Shown here piece by piece: positions 1 to 9,800 of a stretch of 64,000 nt of DNA. Position 1 is the first letter of the stretch. Each line of letters begins with the position of its first letter. The notes under the pieces are model-generated. The model saw only the letters and a list, made by a program, of their open reading frames with translations, searched no databases and had not been told where the DNA came from. The position numbers and the translations under genes were made by a program. Source of the DNA: a virus; IMG/VR virus record IMGVR_UViG_3300020202_000062, positions 94,929 to 158,928 of that record. One strand, given 5' to 3'.

Positions 1-420
1 TTCCTGAGTTGCGAGGTCAGTACTTAACTGCCAGTACCTGGAGTCTCCTCTGGTGGTATTTAGATACTGAGTATGATCGTCATCCTCCAGGCCATCAAGG
101 TCTCCGTGATCCGTGATGTTGACATCCGCCTCGTCTGGGTCGATCGGCACCTGGATTTTTATGATACTTTGAGGAGTTCCGTCAATCGTAACGCGAAGAT
201 AATAAGTGCCAGGATTGGCGTAGAATGTGAGGTTGCTAAGGCTGTCTGTCAGAACGGGCTGCGTTACGGTTGCACCCTTGGTCCTGTCCGTGTATAGGGT
301 TGCGAGAGTAGTAGCTCCAGAATCTGTATAGATTCGAACTTCTCTACCTGACCCAATAACAAAACCGTTAGTCCCGAGAAGTGCCTCAGGACCCCACTGA
401 CCGGCAAAATCAAAAGCCAT
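1..420 (-). CDS. Tail fibre protein, N-terminal part (runs off the left end)
   Basis: Reading the minus strand from an ATG at 418-420 gives 140 codons with no stop up to base 1, so only the N-terminus is in the window. A TTGGAG ribosome-binding site lies 7 bases upstream of the ATG. The first 100 residues look like a small beta domain (MAFDFAGQWGPEALLGTNGF at the start). They are followed by a collar-type segment, DHGDLDGLEDDDHTQYL, of the kind common in trimeric phage tail fibres just before the shaft. It is the next gene after three related baseplate-type proteins, so it is probably a receptor-binding or side fibre. The role is inferred from position and the collar motif; the tip that would define the receptor is outside the window. 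Confidence 0.75.
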   Translation of the reverse strand, partial: MAFDFAGQWGPEALLGTNGFVIGSGREVRIYTDSGATTLATLYTDRTKGATVTQPVLTDSLSNLTFYANPGTYYLRVTIDGTPQSIIKIQVPIDPDEADVNITDHGDLDGLEDDDHTQYLNTTRGDSRYWQLSTDLATQE

Positions 421-436
421 AAGTCAACTCCAAGTC

Positions 437-473
437 ACATAGTCATACGACAACTATGTACTTAGTAGTACCT
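437..473 (-). promoter_or_regulatory. Stem-loop and shared 11-mer before the fibre gene
   Basis: The 55-base gap between the 725-residue gene and the fibre gene holds a 7-bp inverted repeat (ACATAGT at 437-443 with ACTATGT at 453-459, 9-base loop). It also holds the 11-mer TAGTAGTACCT (plus strand, 463-473), which recurs in the gap upstream of the sheath gene at 44747-44757. No T-run follows the hairpin on the minus strand, so it is not a clear terminator. A regulatory role is a guess. Confidence 0.25.
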
Positions 474-475
474 TT

Positions 476-2653
476 TTAGTCGTTCTCCCCGTATAAGAAA
501 CGCAAACGATAGGAGTCTAAGGTGGGCGTGACGTTTGGATTGAGGATTGAGCGGCCAAACTCTGCCTTTAACCGTACTGCTCCAGGGGCTGAATTTGTAG
601 CCTTGGCATAGCGGAGGCGGAAGTTGTCTGTTGGTTTCCTGCGCGATACAATCTCACCATTGACAATAGTGAACGTCTTTGGCTGCCCAGTCTCGTTAAA
701 TTCCATATGGAATGGATCGATATACTTCCAATTGGCCAACTTAACGCTACCAAAATCGTATAGATCCGAGGTGGACATAAGGTCCAATGTTCCATTGTGG
801 GTATATGGGAACTCTCCTGTGTTCGCTGGAATGTTAATCATGAGGCAGACGTGATTAAGCCCCTCATTGAACTTCCAAGGCAAAACAAGATTGTCTGTGC
901 CCTGCGGCAAATCGCCAATCTCCCTACCGTTCAAGAATACCTTTACATCCCACTGCTGAGAATTGCTGTCAGCCTTTCTGAATTCCTTCAGTAGAAGATC
1001 CTGCTCTTCTGCGGAGTCAAGATAAGTCTCTACGTATACGCTACGCCCAGCCATACCTACATCTCCACCCCAGAAGAATTCGTTTCCACTGTCAATGGTT
1101 CCGTAGGCTGTGCTTGCTGTAGCAGTACCGTTGATGTAGTTTGTCCAGAATGACAGGCCAGTCTCTAGTGCCTCGGCATCCAGCGCAACGTGCATGATGC
1201 GGGTGGTATTAACGCCCTCTTCTAGGACGAGAGATTCTTTAAGGACATCTTCGTTAAATGCGGCGATTCTATAAGCCTCATCTACACCCTGGAATACCGA
1301 AGGGCTAGGATTACGCAATCTCAAATCGTTATTTGTCGCATCCAGAGGGATAAGAGGAAGATAACTGCCGTCCAACTCTCCTTCATCTGGAGTGCGAATA
1401 AACTTAGAGAATGACAAGGCACCATCGAAGCGGATGACAGTATTCTCGTTATTCGTTATCCCATTGCTGATAGGGTCAATGCTTCTCCAGTTGAAGTCAG
1501 AAACCTCTGGCTCCTCTTCTTCTACATCTGCGGCTACGTAGTATTTGATGCTAGTATCTGCGGGTACAGACTCCTGAACTACTAGCGATACGGCATCGAT
1601 TACATTGTCGTCTACGAGTTCCTCTGGAATATATAGTGGCTGAGAAACCCAGATAGCGTTATTGTCGTACACATGTTCGGTTATGCTGATTTCCTTAGCG
1701 CCAAAGATGTACCTGTACTTGATTGTGTTGTTCTGAGTACGGGTGTAATCTGGGGCTGTCTTTCTAAGCGTGATGAACATCCTGTGCACTTCGTTGGCGG
1801 GATGGACAAAGACCATCTTGTTTGCGCTGGTCTTGATCTGATCACCAAAGTCGAATCTTGTATTAGAAGATGCCTTAGTTGCCTCTACGAAAACCTGAAC
1901 TGGAGTCACACCGAACGGGTCGAACTCAAGCCTAGAAACAGTCACGGGTTCCTGTGCTGTACCTAGTTGTATAGCGATCTCACCAATTACTTCTACCGGT
2001 TCTGATGTCTCTACCTCAACGCTCCAGGCCGTATTAGTTAGGCCATCTAGCGCGCCAGTAAAAGGCGAGATTACCTCAGCCCTTACTTCTTTGCCTGCTA
2101 CAGTTGCCTTGAAACTCGTGCTGGTTACTCTACCTGCGGCCATCTTCTTGGTCATATTACTGACCGTAGGAAGTGTCACGCTACCAGTCGTAGTATCAAC
2201 GAACGCGGTAGTCATGGAGATGTCTGTGTAATCTAGGTCATTGAACTGGTCAGAAACACTTAGGTAATATCCGTCAGTGTTGTAGATACTGAACATGTAG
2301 TCATCAATAAGAGTTTCGATAGCCACCCTACGTACACGTAACCTCTCCAAGTAGGCTCGGAGAATAGTCGATAGTGTCATAGATTCGTTTAGGTGCTCTC
2401 GGCATACCTCGTATAGAATGTCGAGGTTGATCTGAGAATTTGTGAACAGTTCGTTAGCCTTGTCTACATTAGAACGTAGGCCGTCACCAAAGTATTCAAG
2501 TGGCAACTTGAGTGGCTGTCCTGCGGGATTCTTAGCAAAGAAACGAGATACCTCAGTCAGGATGTCGACTAGGCGTGGCTTCTCGCCCTTCGAGAATAGG
2601 ATCTTCGAAGTTTCTTCAAATACTCTTTCTGTCTGAATCTTTGAAATGCTCAC
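476..2653 (-). CDS. Peripheral baseplate or fibre-attachment protein, paralogue 3 of 3
   Basis: This 725-residue protein starts with GTG at 2651-2653, overlapping the stop of the preceding gene. The N-terminal 130 residues look alpha-helical (many Leu, Glu and Arg at helix spacing). A beta-rich region at about 198-340 resembles the galactose-binding or discoidin-like segments of the next two genes upstream. The last residues (SYRLRFLYGEND) match the C-terminal pattern of its neighbours (SYKLKVRLR and DAFQIKAKTRKP). No enzyme motif is visible. With its neighbours at 2653-4395 and 4405-6873 it forms a run of three similar proteins between the giant baseplate proteins and a tail fibre, so I infer baseplate periphery or fibre attachment. 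The exact function is not recognised. Confidence 0.55.
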   Translation of the reverse strand: MSISKIQTERVFEETSKILFSKGEKPRLVDILTEVSRFFAKNPAGQPLKLPLEYFGDGLRSNVDKANELFTNSQINLDILYEVCREHLNESMTLSTILRAYLERLRVRRVAIETLIDDYMFSIYNTDGYYLSVSDQFNDLDYTDISMTTAFVDTTTGSVTLPTVSNMTKKMAAGRVTSTSFKATVAGKEVRAEVISPFTGALDGLTNTAWSVEVETSEPVEVIGEIAIQLGTAQEPVTVSRLEFDPFGVTPVQVFVEATKASSNTRFDFGDQIKTSANKMVFVHPANEVHRMFITLRKTAPDYTRTQNNTIKYRYIFGAKEISITEHVYDNNAIWVSQPLYIPEELVDDNVIDAVSLVVQESVPADTSIKYYVAADVEEEEPEVSDFNWRSIDPISNGITNNENTVIRFDGALSFSKFIRTPDEGELDGSYLPLIPLDATNNDLRLRNPSPSVFQGVDEAYRIAAFNEDVLKESLVLEEGVNTTRIMHVALDAEALETGLSFWTNYINGTATASTAYGTIDSGNEFFWGGDVGMAGRSVYVETYLDSAEEQDLLLKEFRKADSNSQQWDVKVFLNGREIGDLPQGTDNLVLPWKFNEGLNHVCLMINIPANTGEFPYTHNGTLDLMSTSDLYDFGSVKLANWKYIDPFHMEFNETGQPKTFTIVNGEIVSRRKPTDNFRLRYAKATNSAPGAVRLKAEFGRSILNPNVTPTLDSYRLRFLYGEND

Positions 2654-4395
2654 TAGCGCAACCTAACTTTCAACTTGTAAGACCTAACAATAGGACTAGA
2701 CGAAACCTTGTCTGCTGGTCTACTCATTTCAATCTTCAGTCGAAGAGAGTTCACCGTGTTCTTAACCGTCCTATAGTCAACGCCATCCTCTCTAAACTCT
2801 TCTGGGAGAGGATCATTGAATGAGATGACTTCCTTGATCCCAAAGATATCATCTTGAACTCTTGAGATCGGCACCCAAGTAAGACCGTCGTCTGGGCTGA
2901 TATAGAACTTTACCCAAATCTCATCCGTACCGAAATTACTTGGGATGAAGATGTCTGCCTCAAGAGCAACTCTGTCAATTATACCATTGACTCGGAAGGG
3001 TTTCGTAACAATGTAACTTGTTTCGTTGTATTGAACTTGCTCAACTGAGCAATCACGTATTCCGATAGCCCACCTCTGACCATTGAAGTATTCAACCTTC
3101 TTAATCAGATTGCCCTGTACAGCCTCACTATTCTCGTGATATCGGGTCGGGTCCGTAATCGGTGGCACTGGCCCTAATACTCTGCGATTTGAGTTCTCGC
3201 CCTCTACATAGTAAACGTGACCGATGTTAGAAGAAATTGAGTTAGGCTGTTCGATGCTTAATCTAATATATCTGACTTCCTTCTGATCGAAGGGCCAAAC
3301 TGCTGTGCCGATTACAATCTCGTCGCTAGCCCGAGCAGCCTGGATGTTAGCGTCTGTGCCAATCCACACCGCCTTACTGGAGATAGATTCCCAGTTGGTG
3401 TTGTCGCTAGACGCATGAACTCTAGTCACTTTTACGGGATGATTTTTGTTGTCAGTCAAACCATAAGGCGTATAGGAGATATTGTTAATTGTCTTGACGC
3501 TACCTAGATCAAACTCTAAGTCTAACTTCAGCACGTTGCCAGATGGCCCAAGTGCCCAATTGATTTCAGATGAGTCTGTTCCAGTCTCTTCATCTACGTT
3601 GGCATAAGTGAAGTTGAGATTCTTGGCACGGTTTCTATCGGCTTCGGATACGAAGTAATGCTCGTACTCAAACCATGTGTTAGGTTCGCTATCGATGACA
3701 GAGTCTAGGTCCGCACGGCGATCTGTAAGGGCCACAAATCGGTAATCCTTCTCGTTGGTGGTAGGATTGGTAGTGGCCGTCATTGGGTCTTGGATCTCTT
3801 GGTTGTTTCCCGCGAAACCATTGGACGTAGGTAGTATTCGCACTTCGGCATCATCGATGACGTTAATCGATTCATTCCTTCTGCCCAGGCTTAACACCCC
3901 AGCAGAAGTAAGAGAAGCCTTACTCGCGGGATCGATCATATCGCTATCAATAAACTCTTCGTTGATGAAATAGTCACCGAAGTTGACTAGGTTAATATCA
4001 CTAGCCGTTGAGTATAATTGAAGTGTCTTCATCTTGCCAGCGACACGGGCATTCTGATGCTCTGCCTTCTGAATCTCAGTTGAGATGAAGTTATGGAGAA
4101 ATACTGTAGAAGCCTTTAGGAGATCAACCTGATTCTGCATGAGGTTGACATCATGCTGGATGGATTCTGTTATCTCATTCATACGAGCACTTAACGCAGG
4201 CTCGCCCTTTACGAATGGCTTAAAGTTCATGATTGGGGTTTCAACGCCAGAACTGTACTTACTGATCAACTCGGTAATAGCATGGCCGATCTCTTCCGCG
4301 GTCTTAAACTCGCCGGAAGCGTACTTCTTTTTGAACTCCTCAAGAAGAACTATGGCCTGGCCATACAGGAGTGTGGTAGGGGACAACTGGGTCAT
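2653..4395 (-). CDS. Peripheral baseplate or fibre-attachment protein with discoidin-like domain, paralogue 2 of 3
   Basis: This 580-residue protein has an ATG at 4393-4395 with AGAGG five bases upstream. Residues 1-130 are predicted helical (heptad-like stretches around 70-120). Residues about 235-400 read like a discoidin or F5/8-type galactose-binding jelly roll: an exposed aromatic segment (NTWFEYEHYF), then LDLEFDLGSVKTINNISYTP and KEVRYIRLSIEQ, the usual strand order of that fold. The C-terminus (SYKLKVRLR) is shared in pattern with its two neighbours. A carbohydrate-binding fold on the tail would suit surface recognition, but it could equally be a structural jelly roll. No catalytic residues are seen. 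Confidence 0.55.
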   Translation of the reverse strand: MTQLSPTTLLYGQAIVLLEEFKKKYASGEFKTAEEIGHAITELISKYSSGVETPIMNFKPFVKGEPALSARMNEITESIQHDVNLMQNQVDLLKASTVFLHNFISTEIQKAEHQNARVAGKMKTLQLYSTASDINLVNFGDYFINEEFIDSDMIDPASKASLTSAGVLSLGRRNESINVIDDAEVRILPTSNGFAGNNQEIQDPMTATTNPTTNEKDYRFVALTDRRADLDSVIDSEPNTWFEYEHYFVSEADRNRAKNLNFTYANVDEETGTDSSEINWALGPSGNVLKLDLEFDLGSVKTINNISYTPYGLTDNKNHPVKVTRVHASSDNTNWESISSKAVWIGTDANIQAARASDEIVIGTAVWPFDQKEVRYIRLSIEQPNSISSNIGHVYYVEGENSNRRVLGPVPPITDPTRYHENSEAVQGNLIKKVEYFNGQRWAIGIRDCSVEQVQYNETSYIVTKPFRVNGIIDRVALEADIFIPSNFGTDEIWVKFYISPDDGLTWVPISRVQDDIFGIKEVISFNDPLPEEFREDGVDYRTVKNTVNSLRLKIEMSRPADKVSSSPIVRSYKLKVRLR

Positions 4396-4404
4396 GGAAA
4401 CCTC

Positions 4405-6873
4405 TTAGAAACTATATCTTGCGTCGGGCTTACGAGTCTTTGCCTTGATCTGGAAGGCGTCAACTTGTGGGCTGACGAAGTTCTTGTCATTTACTCTCAA
4501 CACGATACGTACCCTAACATTGCTGGGCTGGTATTGATAGTAAACCCTAAACGCCTGAGTTATCTCCTTATTGAAGATAAGACTGTTGCCGGTGTGTAGG
4601 TATTCATACCTCTCTGCTGAACTATCTACTCCAGCCTGGCTTCCTCCCTCATAATTGGTCAGGTTGGTGGCGATTGTCCCGTCCTCTAGCCTCACGATGA
4701 TTGGCTGATATGGTGTCATACCATCTGCGACAGTATATGAACTATCTGCCACTCTGTCCCTGTCCACGTAAGGAGTGTAATCTAGAGGAATGATAAGTTG
4801 TCCATTTGTTCCAGTAAACCCTTCTCCTGCACCGCTCTCGTCAAAAGATGAAACTAGTGGAACATCACGGAACCCTGACTCATAGAAGTTAACCACGGTG
4901 TGGTCTACCGCTGGAGTGTAATCCACAGTGAATACATCCTGAGAAGTGTAACCAATAGACGTAAAGTTGACAGACTCAAATGCTGTACGTGAAGAGTTTA
5001 GGCTTAGGATGTTTGCTACATCGGTTAGAACATACCCGTTCTTGTAGATGTTGATAGGACTATTGACTCCAGCCTCAAACCTAAACACAGCCTTACCTTG
5101 AGCGTCTAAAAGTAGGCGCTCCCCAATAACTTCAGTCGTACCTACTGGCATAATTGGCAGCCAGTCTGTTTCCTTCATTGGGTTAGATTTGTTTGTCACT
5201 GAATATTCGACAGAGGTGATTCTGGTTGAGTCACGATCGGTGTCTAGTATTGAGTAATTAGAATCCTGTGCCTTTAGTTTGATCTCGCCTACGTCACCAG
5301 GTGCTGGGATGACATTAGATACAAAGACAGCCTTGAATCCCTTGGCACCGCTGCCAATCTCAATTGTGCGGATACCGAGATCGTATTCATAATCGAATCC
5401 TGGCTCGTCCTTTAAGTACGATGTCTGATAGGTGCTACCAGGAACGACTGGAGAACCTAATGGGTTCGGACCTGATACTCGATTAAGTAAGTTTTCTAAG
5501 TCTTTCAGTACCGAGTCAAATAGTTGCGCCGAGGCTAAACCTGGTGCTGTCCCCATAATCTCTGGGTTATTCTCAAACAAGTTCCGCCTTATCAACTGAG
5601 ACATAATCTGCGCTGGGCGACTGTTATTCGTCCACACGCCAAATGAACTCTGTCGGTCCTTACGGAGTCTAGTCACTAGATCCTGTAGGCTTACTCCACC
5701 GTGGCGCTTCTCGAAAGAAGTCCTTGGAATGGAGTTCTTGAACATCTTGGCAAGCGTGCTGCTGTTATTTATGGCGTTCAGAAGCATTGTAGCGCGGATC
5801 ATACCGTTGCGCTGGCTCGTGTAAAAGTGACCATCAAAGTCAGATGCGTTAGAAGCCTCTCTGTGCTCTTCCTCTGATGAAATGCCCTTCTCTGAAGTGC
5901 GAGTATAAACTCCCTGACGGAGATATACCTTGAACTTGTATACAGACTGCATCGTGAAGAAAATGCTAGAGGCACTATTTAGAGTCATTGGCTCAGATAA
6001 CAGATCTTCGTATTTGGTCTCTCCAGAGTCTTTAAAGACTCGCACCTGAATTACTTCACAAGGAGTTTCGGTGAACGGACTTATTGTAATAGTGTCACAT
6101 GGGGATGGTTGGGCCAGGGTGTACTCGATAACAGCCAATGCTCCTGGGTAGGACACCTTACCGTGATGACCCTTAAAGTCGTTTAGGGTTGAGTTCAGTG
6201 GAGAAGGGGCGCGGACAGCCATACGCCATCCGGTATTAGATGCGGTGGTTACCGAGTTCTTAATTCCCGTGTCCGACGTAACCAACCCTTGTACATTGGT
6301 CGCAAGAATCTTGGCTGTCATTGGGTAGTTGCTACTAAGTTTTCCGCCGATTGACAACGTCCCTTCTGCGCCGTTTATCTGAGCATAATCTGATGGCCTA
6401 AAGGTTAGTCCACCTCGGTCTGGTAGAATCTCAAAGGACTTGTCCATACCACGGCTATCGCTGAATGACTCAAGAAATGCGTAGTCATATGCCTTAGCAT
6501 CAGAGAGCAAGAAGGCGTAGTTAGCCACAGCCTTTTCTAAGGAGTCTAGTTCTTTTTCTAGGCTTGCAACATCTGACATCAGTACTGACGCATGGCTGTC
6601 TAAGAGTAATGAGATCAGGTTTGACTGACGGTACATTTCCTTGATGGCAAGATCGGCACTTCGTAAGTTGCTTGCAACACGAGCGCCATTAGTGCGACCC
6701 TGCGTATCTTCTGGGCTTAGGACAATATTGGCCTGTGAGACAGATCTAGAGATCTTATCTGCCAGAGTGCTTAACTCTGACTTCTCAACCTTAGCCTCCT
6801 CAAGGAGGAAGGCTGCGCGTCTCTTGTTGCCACCGCGCAGTGTCTGAATGTAATCATCAATGAAACGCTTCAT
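4405..6873 (-). CDS. Peripheral baseplate or fibre-attachment protein, paralogue 1 of 3
   Basis: I start this gene at the ATG at 6871-6873 (MKRFIDDYIQTLRGG). AGGAG lies nine bases upstream, and the ATG overlaps the previous stop as TAATG. A TTG nine bases earlier abuts that AGGAG and is unlikely. The product is 822 residues. The first 150 are helical and Ala/Leu/Ser rich. Residues about 210-325 form a beta segment comparable to the discoidin-like regions of the two downstream genes. The remainder is beta-rich with Gly/Asn turns. The C-terminus (DAFQIKAKTRKP) matches the pattern of its two relatives. Function is inferred only from family resemblance and position in the baseplate gene run. Confidence 0.55.
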   Translation of the reverse strand: MKRFIDDYIQTLRGGNKRRAAFLLEEAKVEKSELSTLADKISRSVSQANIVLSPEDTQGRTNGARVASNLRSADLAIKEMYRQSNLISLLLDSHASVLMSDVASLEKELDSLEKAVANYAFLLSDAKAYDYAFLESFSDSRGMDKSFEILPDRGGLTFRPSDYAQINGAEGTLSIGGKLSSNYPMTAKILATNVQGLVTSDTGIKNSVTTASNTGWRMAVRAPSPLNSTLNDFKGHHGKVSYPGALAVIEYTLAQPSPCDTITISPFTETPCEVIQVRVFKDSGETKYEDLLSEPMTLNSASSIFFTMQSVYKFKVYLRQGVYTRTSEKGISSEEEHREASNASDFDGHFYTSQRNGMIRATMLLNAINNSSTLAKMFKNSIPRTSFEKRHGGVSLQDLVTRLRKDRQSSFGVWTNNSRPAQIMSQLIRRNLFENNPEIMGTAPGLASAQLFDSVLKDLENLLNRVSGPNPLGSPVVPGSTYQTSYLKDEPGFDYEYDLGIRTIEIGSGAKGFKAVFVSNVIPAPGDVGEIKLKAQDSNYSILDTDRDSTRITSVEYSVTNKSNPMKETDWLPIMPVGTTEVIGERLLLDAQGKAVFRFEAGVNSPINIYKNGYVLTDVANILSLNSSRTAFESVNFTSIGYTSQDVFTVDYTPAVDHTVVNFYESGFRDVPLVSSFDESGAGEGFTGTNGQLIIPLDYTPYVDRDRVADSSYTVADGMTPYQPIIVRLEDGTIATNLTNYEGGSQAGVDSSAERYEYLHTGNSLIFNKEITQAFRVYYQYQPSNVRVRIVLRVNDKNFVSPQVDAFQIKAKTRKPDARYSF

Positions 6874-9800
6874 TAAGTCCAACTCCTACCATGGAGATCT
6901 TCCAACTTATATCTTACACCAGCGGTGATGTTACGCTCAATAACGTTGATGATCTCCTGCTCCTTCGGGAACTGAGTCTTTAGTTCCTCTGGCAGACGGA
7001 TGATAACGAAACCACCCTTCTGATAGGAGACCCCTCCACCAAAACCGATATCCCAGTATCCAATTGACTCAGACACCATACGACGAATCTCTTCTAGGTT
7101 CAGAGAATCCTTTGCTCCACCACCACGGCGGCGAGTATCTAGAATCACCAGATCATTGATATCTAGAGCGGGTGCGATATATACCACACCCAACTGGACT
7201 GCCAACGGATCGTACTCTGGATCTAGAGGATCGAAGATATTAGTATCCATCCTAAAGCGCAAAGTCCTTGTGTTGACTGAGTCTGTTATCACACTTCCGT
7301 TTGAATCCTTCACAAAGGCTGGGACGATGTAGATGTAGACTGGGCGACCAACTAGGTTTCTTGTGTTGCCTGGGTTGGGGTTCAAGTTGAGGTAGCGCCC
7401 GTCGTATTGCTTAAAGTTGTAGACTGAACGCTTAGTCGTGTAATCAACCTTAACGAGATTAGCCTCATCTGACGCTAATGGGGAAGCCAAAGTGATCTCG
7501 CCGGTCGAAGCATTGTAGTCTGCAATGTCGGGCCAAGATAACTCGGTCCATGGAGATGATGCTGTCGACCTCGTGTATACCTTTAGGGCCGGACGAACTG
7601 GATCAGCATATGAAGAACTGACGTTGCTCGGTTCCTTAACCATCAGCAGCGGTGCCTGACGTAGTTGAATTGTAGTTTCGTCAATTACCACAGGATGTTC
7701 ACCCTTGATATCTACGTTTGGTCGACCGTGTAGAGTTGACCATCCACCCAACTCCGACTCTGGAATTGAGTAAAACGCACGTACATCTGAACCCTGATAT
7801 GAACCCAAGTATCCATCAAGTGGTCCTTGGTTGCGTGGGCGGATCTTTACCTTACGGTTGAAGCTACCAATGCGAACTGGCACAGGCCAAACGTCAGCGG
7901 CACCTAGGTTCTCTGGAAGCGGCTCAATCTGGATCTGTGCACCAGACTTAACCTTCACACCGTAAACAGGCATCGCCCAGCGGAATGGGATCTTGGGGGC
8001 ATCTGCCGAAACAGGTAGTGTGTTGGTTGTGTTCAGTTCGTAGTTTGAGATAACGCCGACATATACGTTTTCGGGTCCGCGGTCTAGATATTCCATGTAA
8101 GTCATTTCTGGAATACCTGAACTATTGACAATGAATTCCTTCTTGCGCTTGTCGTAGAATCCTACAAACACAGAAGCATCGTTTGTGGTAAGATCCACAC
8201 TTAGGCTCATGTAATGACGCTGAGTTTCATTTGTTCCTACCGATGTAGGCATGGCGGGGAATCCGGCTGGTTTACCGTCCGCATCGCACAGTAACTTGAT
8301 GCCATCAGTCTTCCTGATCCATCCTGATTCTGGTGCTATGCGACGATTTCCATTCTCGTCCATTGAGTACCATGTTTCACTTGAGCCTGGCTCATACTCG
8401 GGACCGAATGTGTATCGACTATTGACGTGATTAACCACGATATTGTTACGTAGTCTAATAAGACCACTTGAAGTTGCACCGACGATAGAAACCTTTGGGT
8501 TGTTTACTGTAATGTTTGTCCAGTTTACATCACTTAAGGTTCCCGAAGCGTAATCGTGAGGGTTAGCCTGTACCGTGGTGTCGTATCCACTACGCACAAC
8601 AACGTTACGTCCTGAGGCGTTGATTGGATAATTGTTGATGGTTACTTGCCTAACTACCTCACGGCGCTCTGTCTTCTTGCCCTTGCCGTAGATCAAGATA
8701 TCCTTGATACCCAGCATGCGCGAATCGCCCCAGCCCGACTTACCATTCTGACCAACACCAACAATAACAACGTTGCCTTCATATGGTCCTACGGGGAAGT
8801 ATGTACCGGGTCCATCTGGGATAGGTAAGCCTAGGCTTGTTACTCTAGCCTTGCCCATATCATAACCACCAAGATGGAATGGACCGGGAGCAGAATGGGT
8901 CTTAACGTCAATAGCGTGGAGAAGCATCTGCTTGCTGTTTCCCTCAAGGTAGGGGGTAATCTTTACTCCGTGGATCTTGTATCTGTCGTCAAGTTCTACA
9001 GAGAATACGTCCCAAATATTGCCTGGGCTATTCTTCAGATCTGATCTCTTGGCATAGTATGTCTGAGCATTCCAGTCAGAGATGTGCTTCTTCATAATGC
9101 GGCCCTTTGGCCAATCGTAAAACTTTGTGTAGTCCCTACTACTAGTCGGACCTACTAGGCTTCCCAGATTGATTACTTGATATCCGATAGCAGCCCAAGT
9201 CTCGGCGTCTACTACTCCATTGCGGAATCGTAAATGGCATTTAGTTTGGAACTGCTTGATGGCCTCTTCGGTTTTCTTACCATTGGAACTATTATCGTAG
9301 CGACCATTAACCTCTAGGTATTCGGTGTTCTTTAGGAACCCGAAGAACTTCAGTTTGTTCATCGTCATCTGGACGAACTTAACCCAATCTGAAATGTTCC
9401 CCGAGCCACCTTTCTCTAATCTTACGGTCGCTCCCCAAAATGGCCAACTCAAAAGACCACCTGCTAAGGTGCCCTTTTCATCGCCGTAATAGTTATCATC
9501 CTGCCAAGTACGAAGGTAGTTGGGATGCTTAGTGCCCTGATCGAACGCACGTCCAGAAGTAAAGGTGGTCTTGTTCTTGCCGTGAGAAGACCATGACATG
9601 ATGATTTCTGTATCATCATCGACAGTTACATTCTCGTATTCTGTAACCTCACGGGTTAACTTAGCAGTTCCAGAAGCAGTCCAGTCTACAGTCTCTTCTG
9701 TTGAATCTTGAGCAGTTGCGTTGTAGTTTACTCGCACCTGTACGCCATATGGTTTTGGTGGGTATTCGCGGTAAACGTATTGACCCTCTTCGAAATCGCC

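Noticed and set aside
73-297. Plus-strand frame of 74 residues
   Set aside because: The minus strand here codes for a coherent tail-fibre N-terminus with collar motif and ribosome-binding site, so the plus frame is a shadow.
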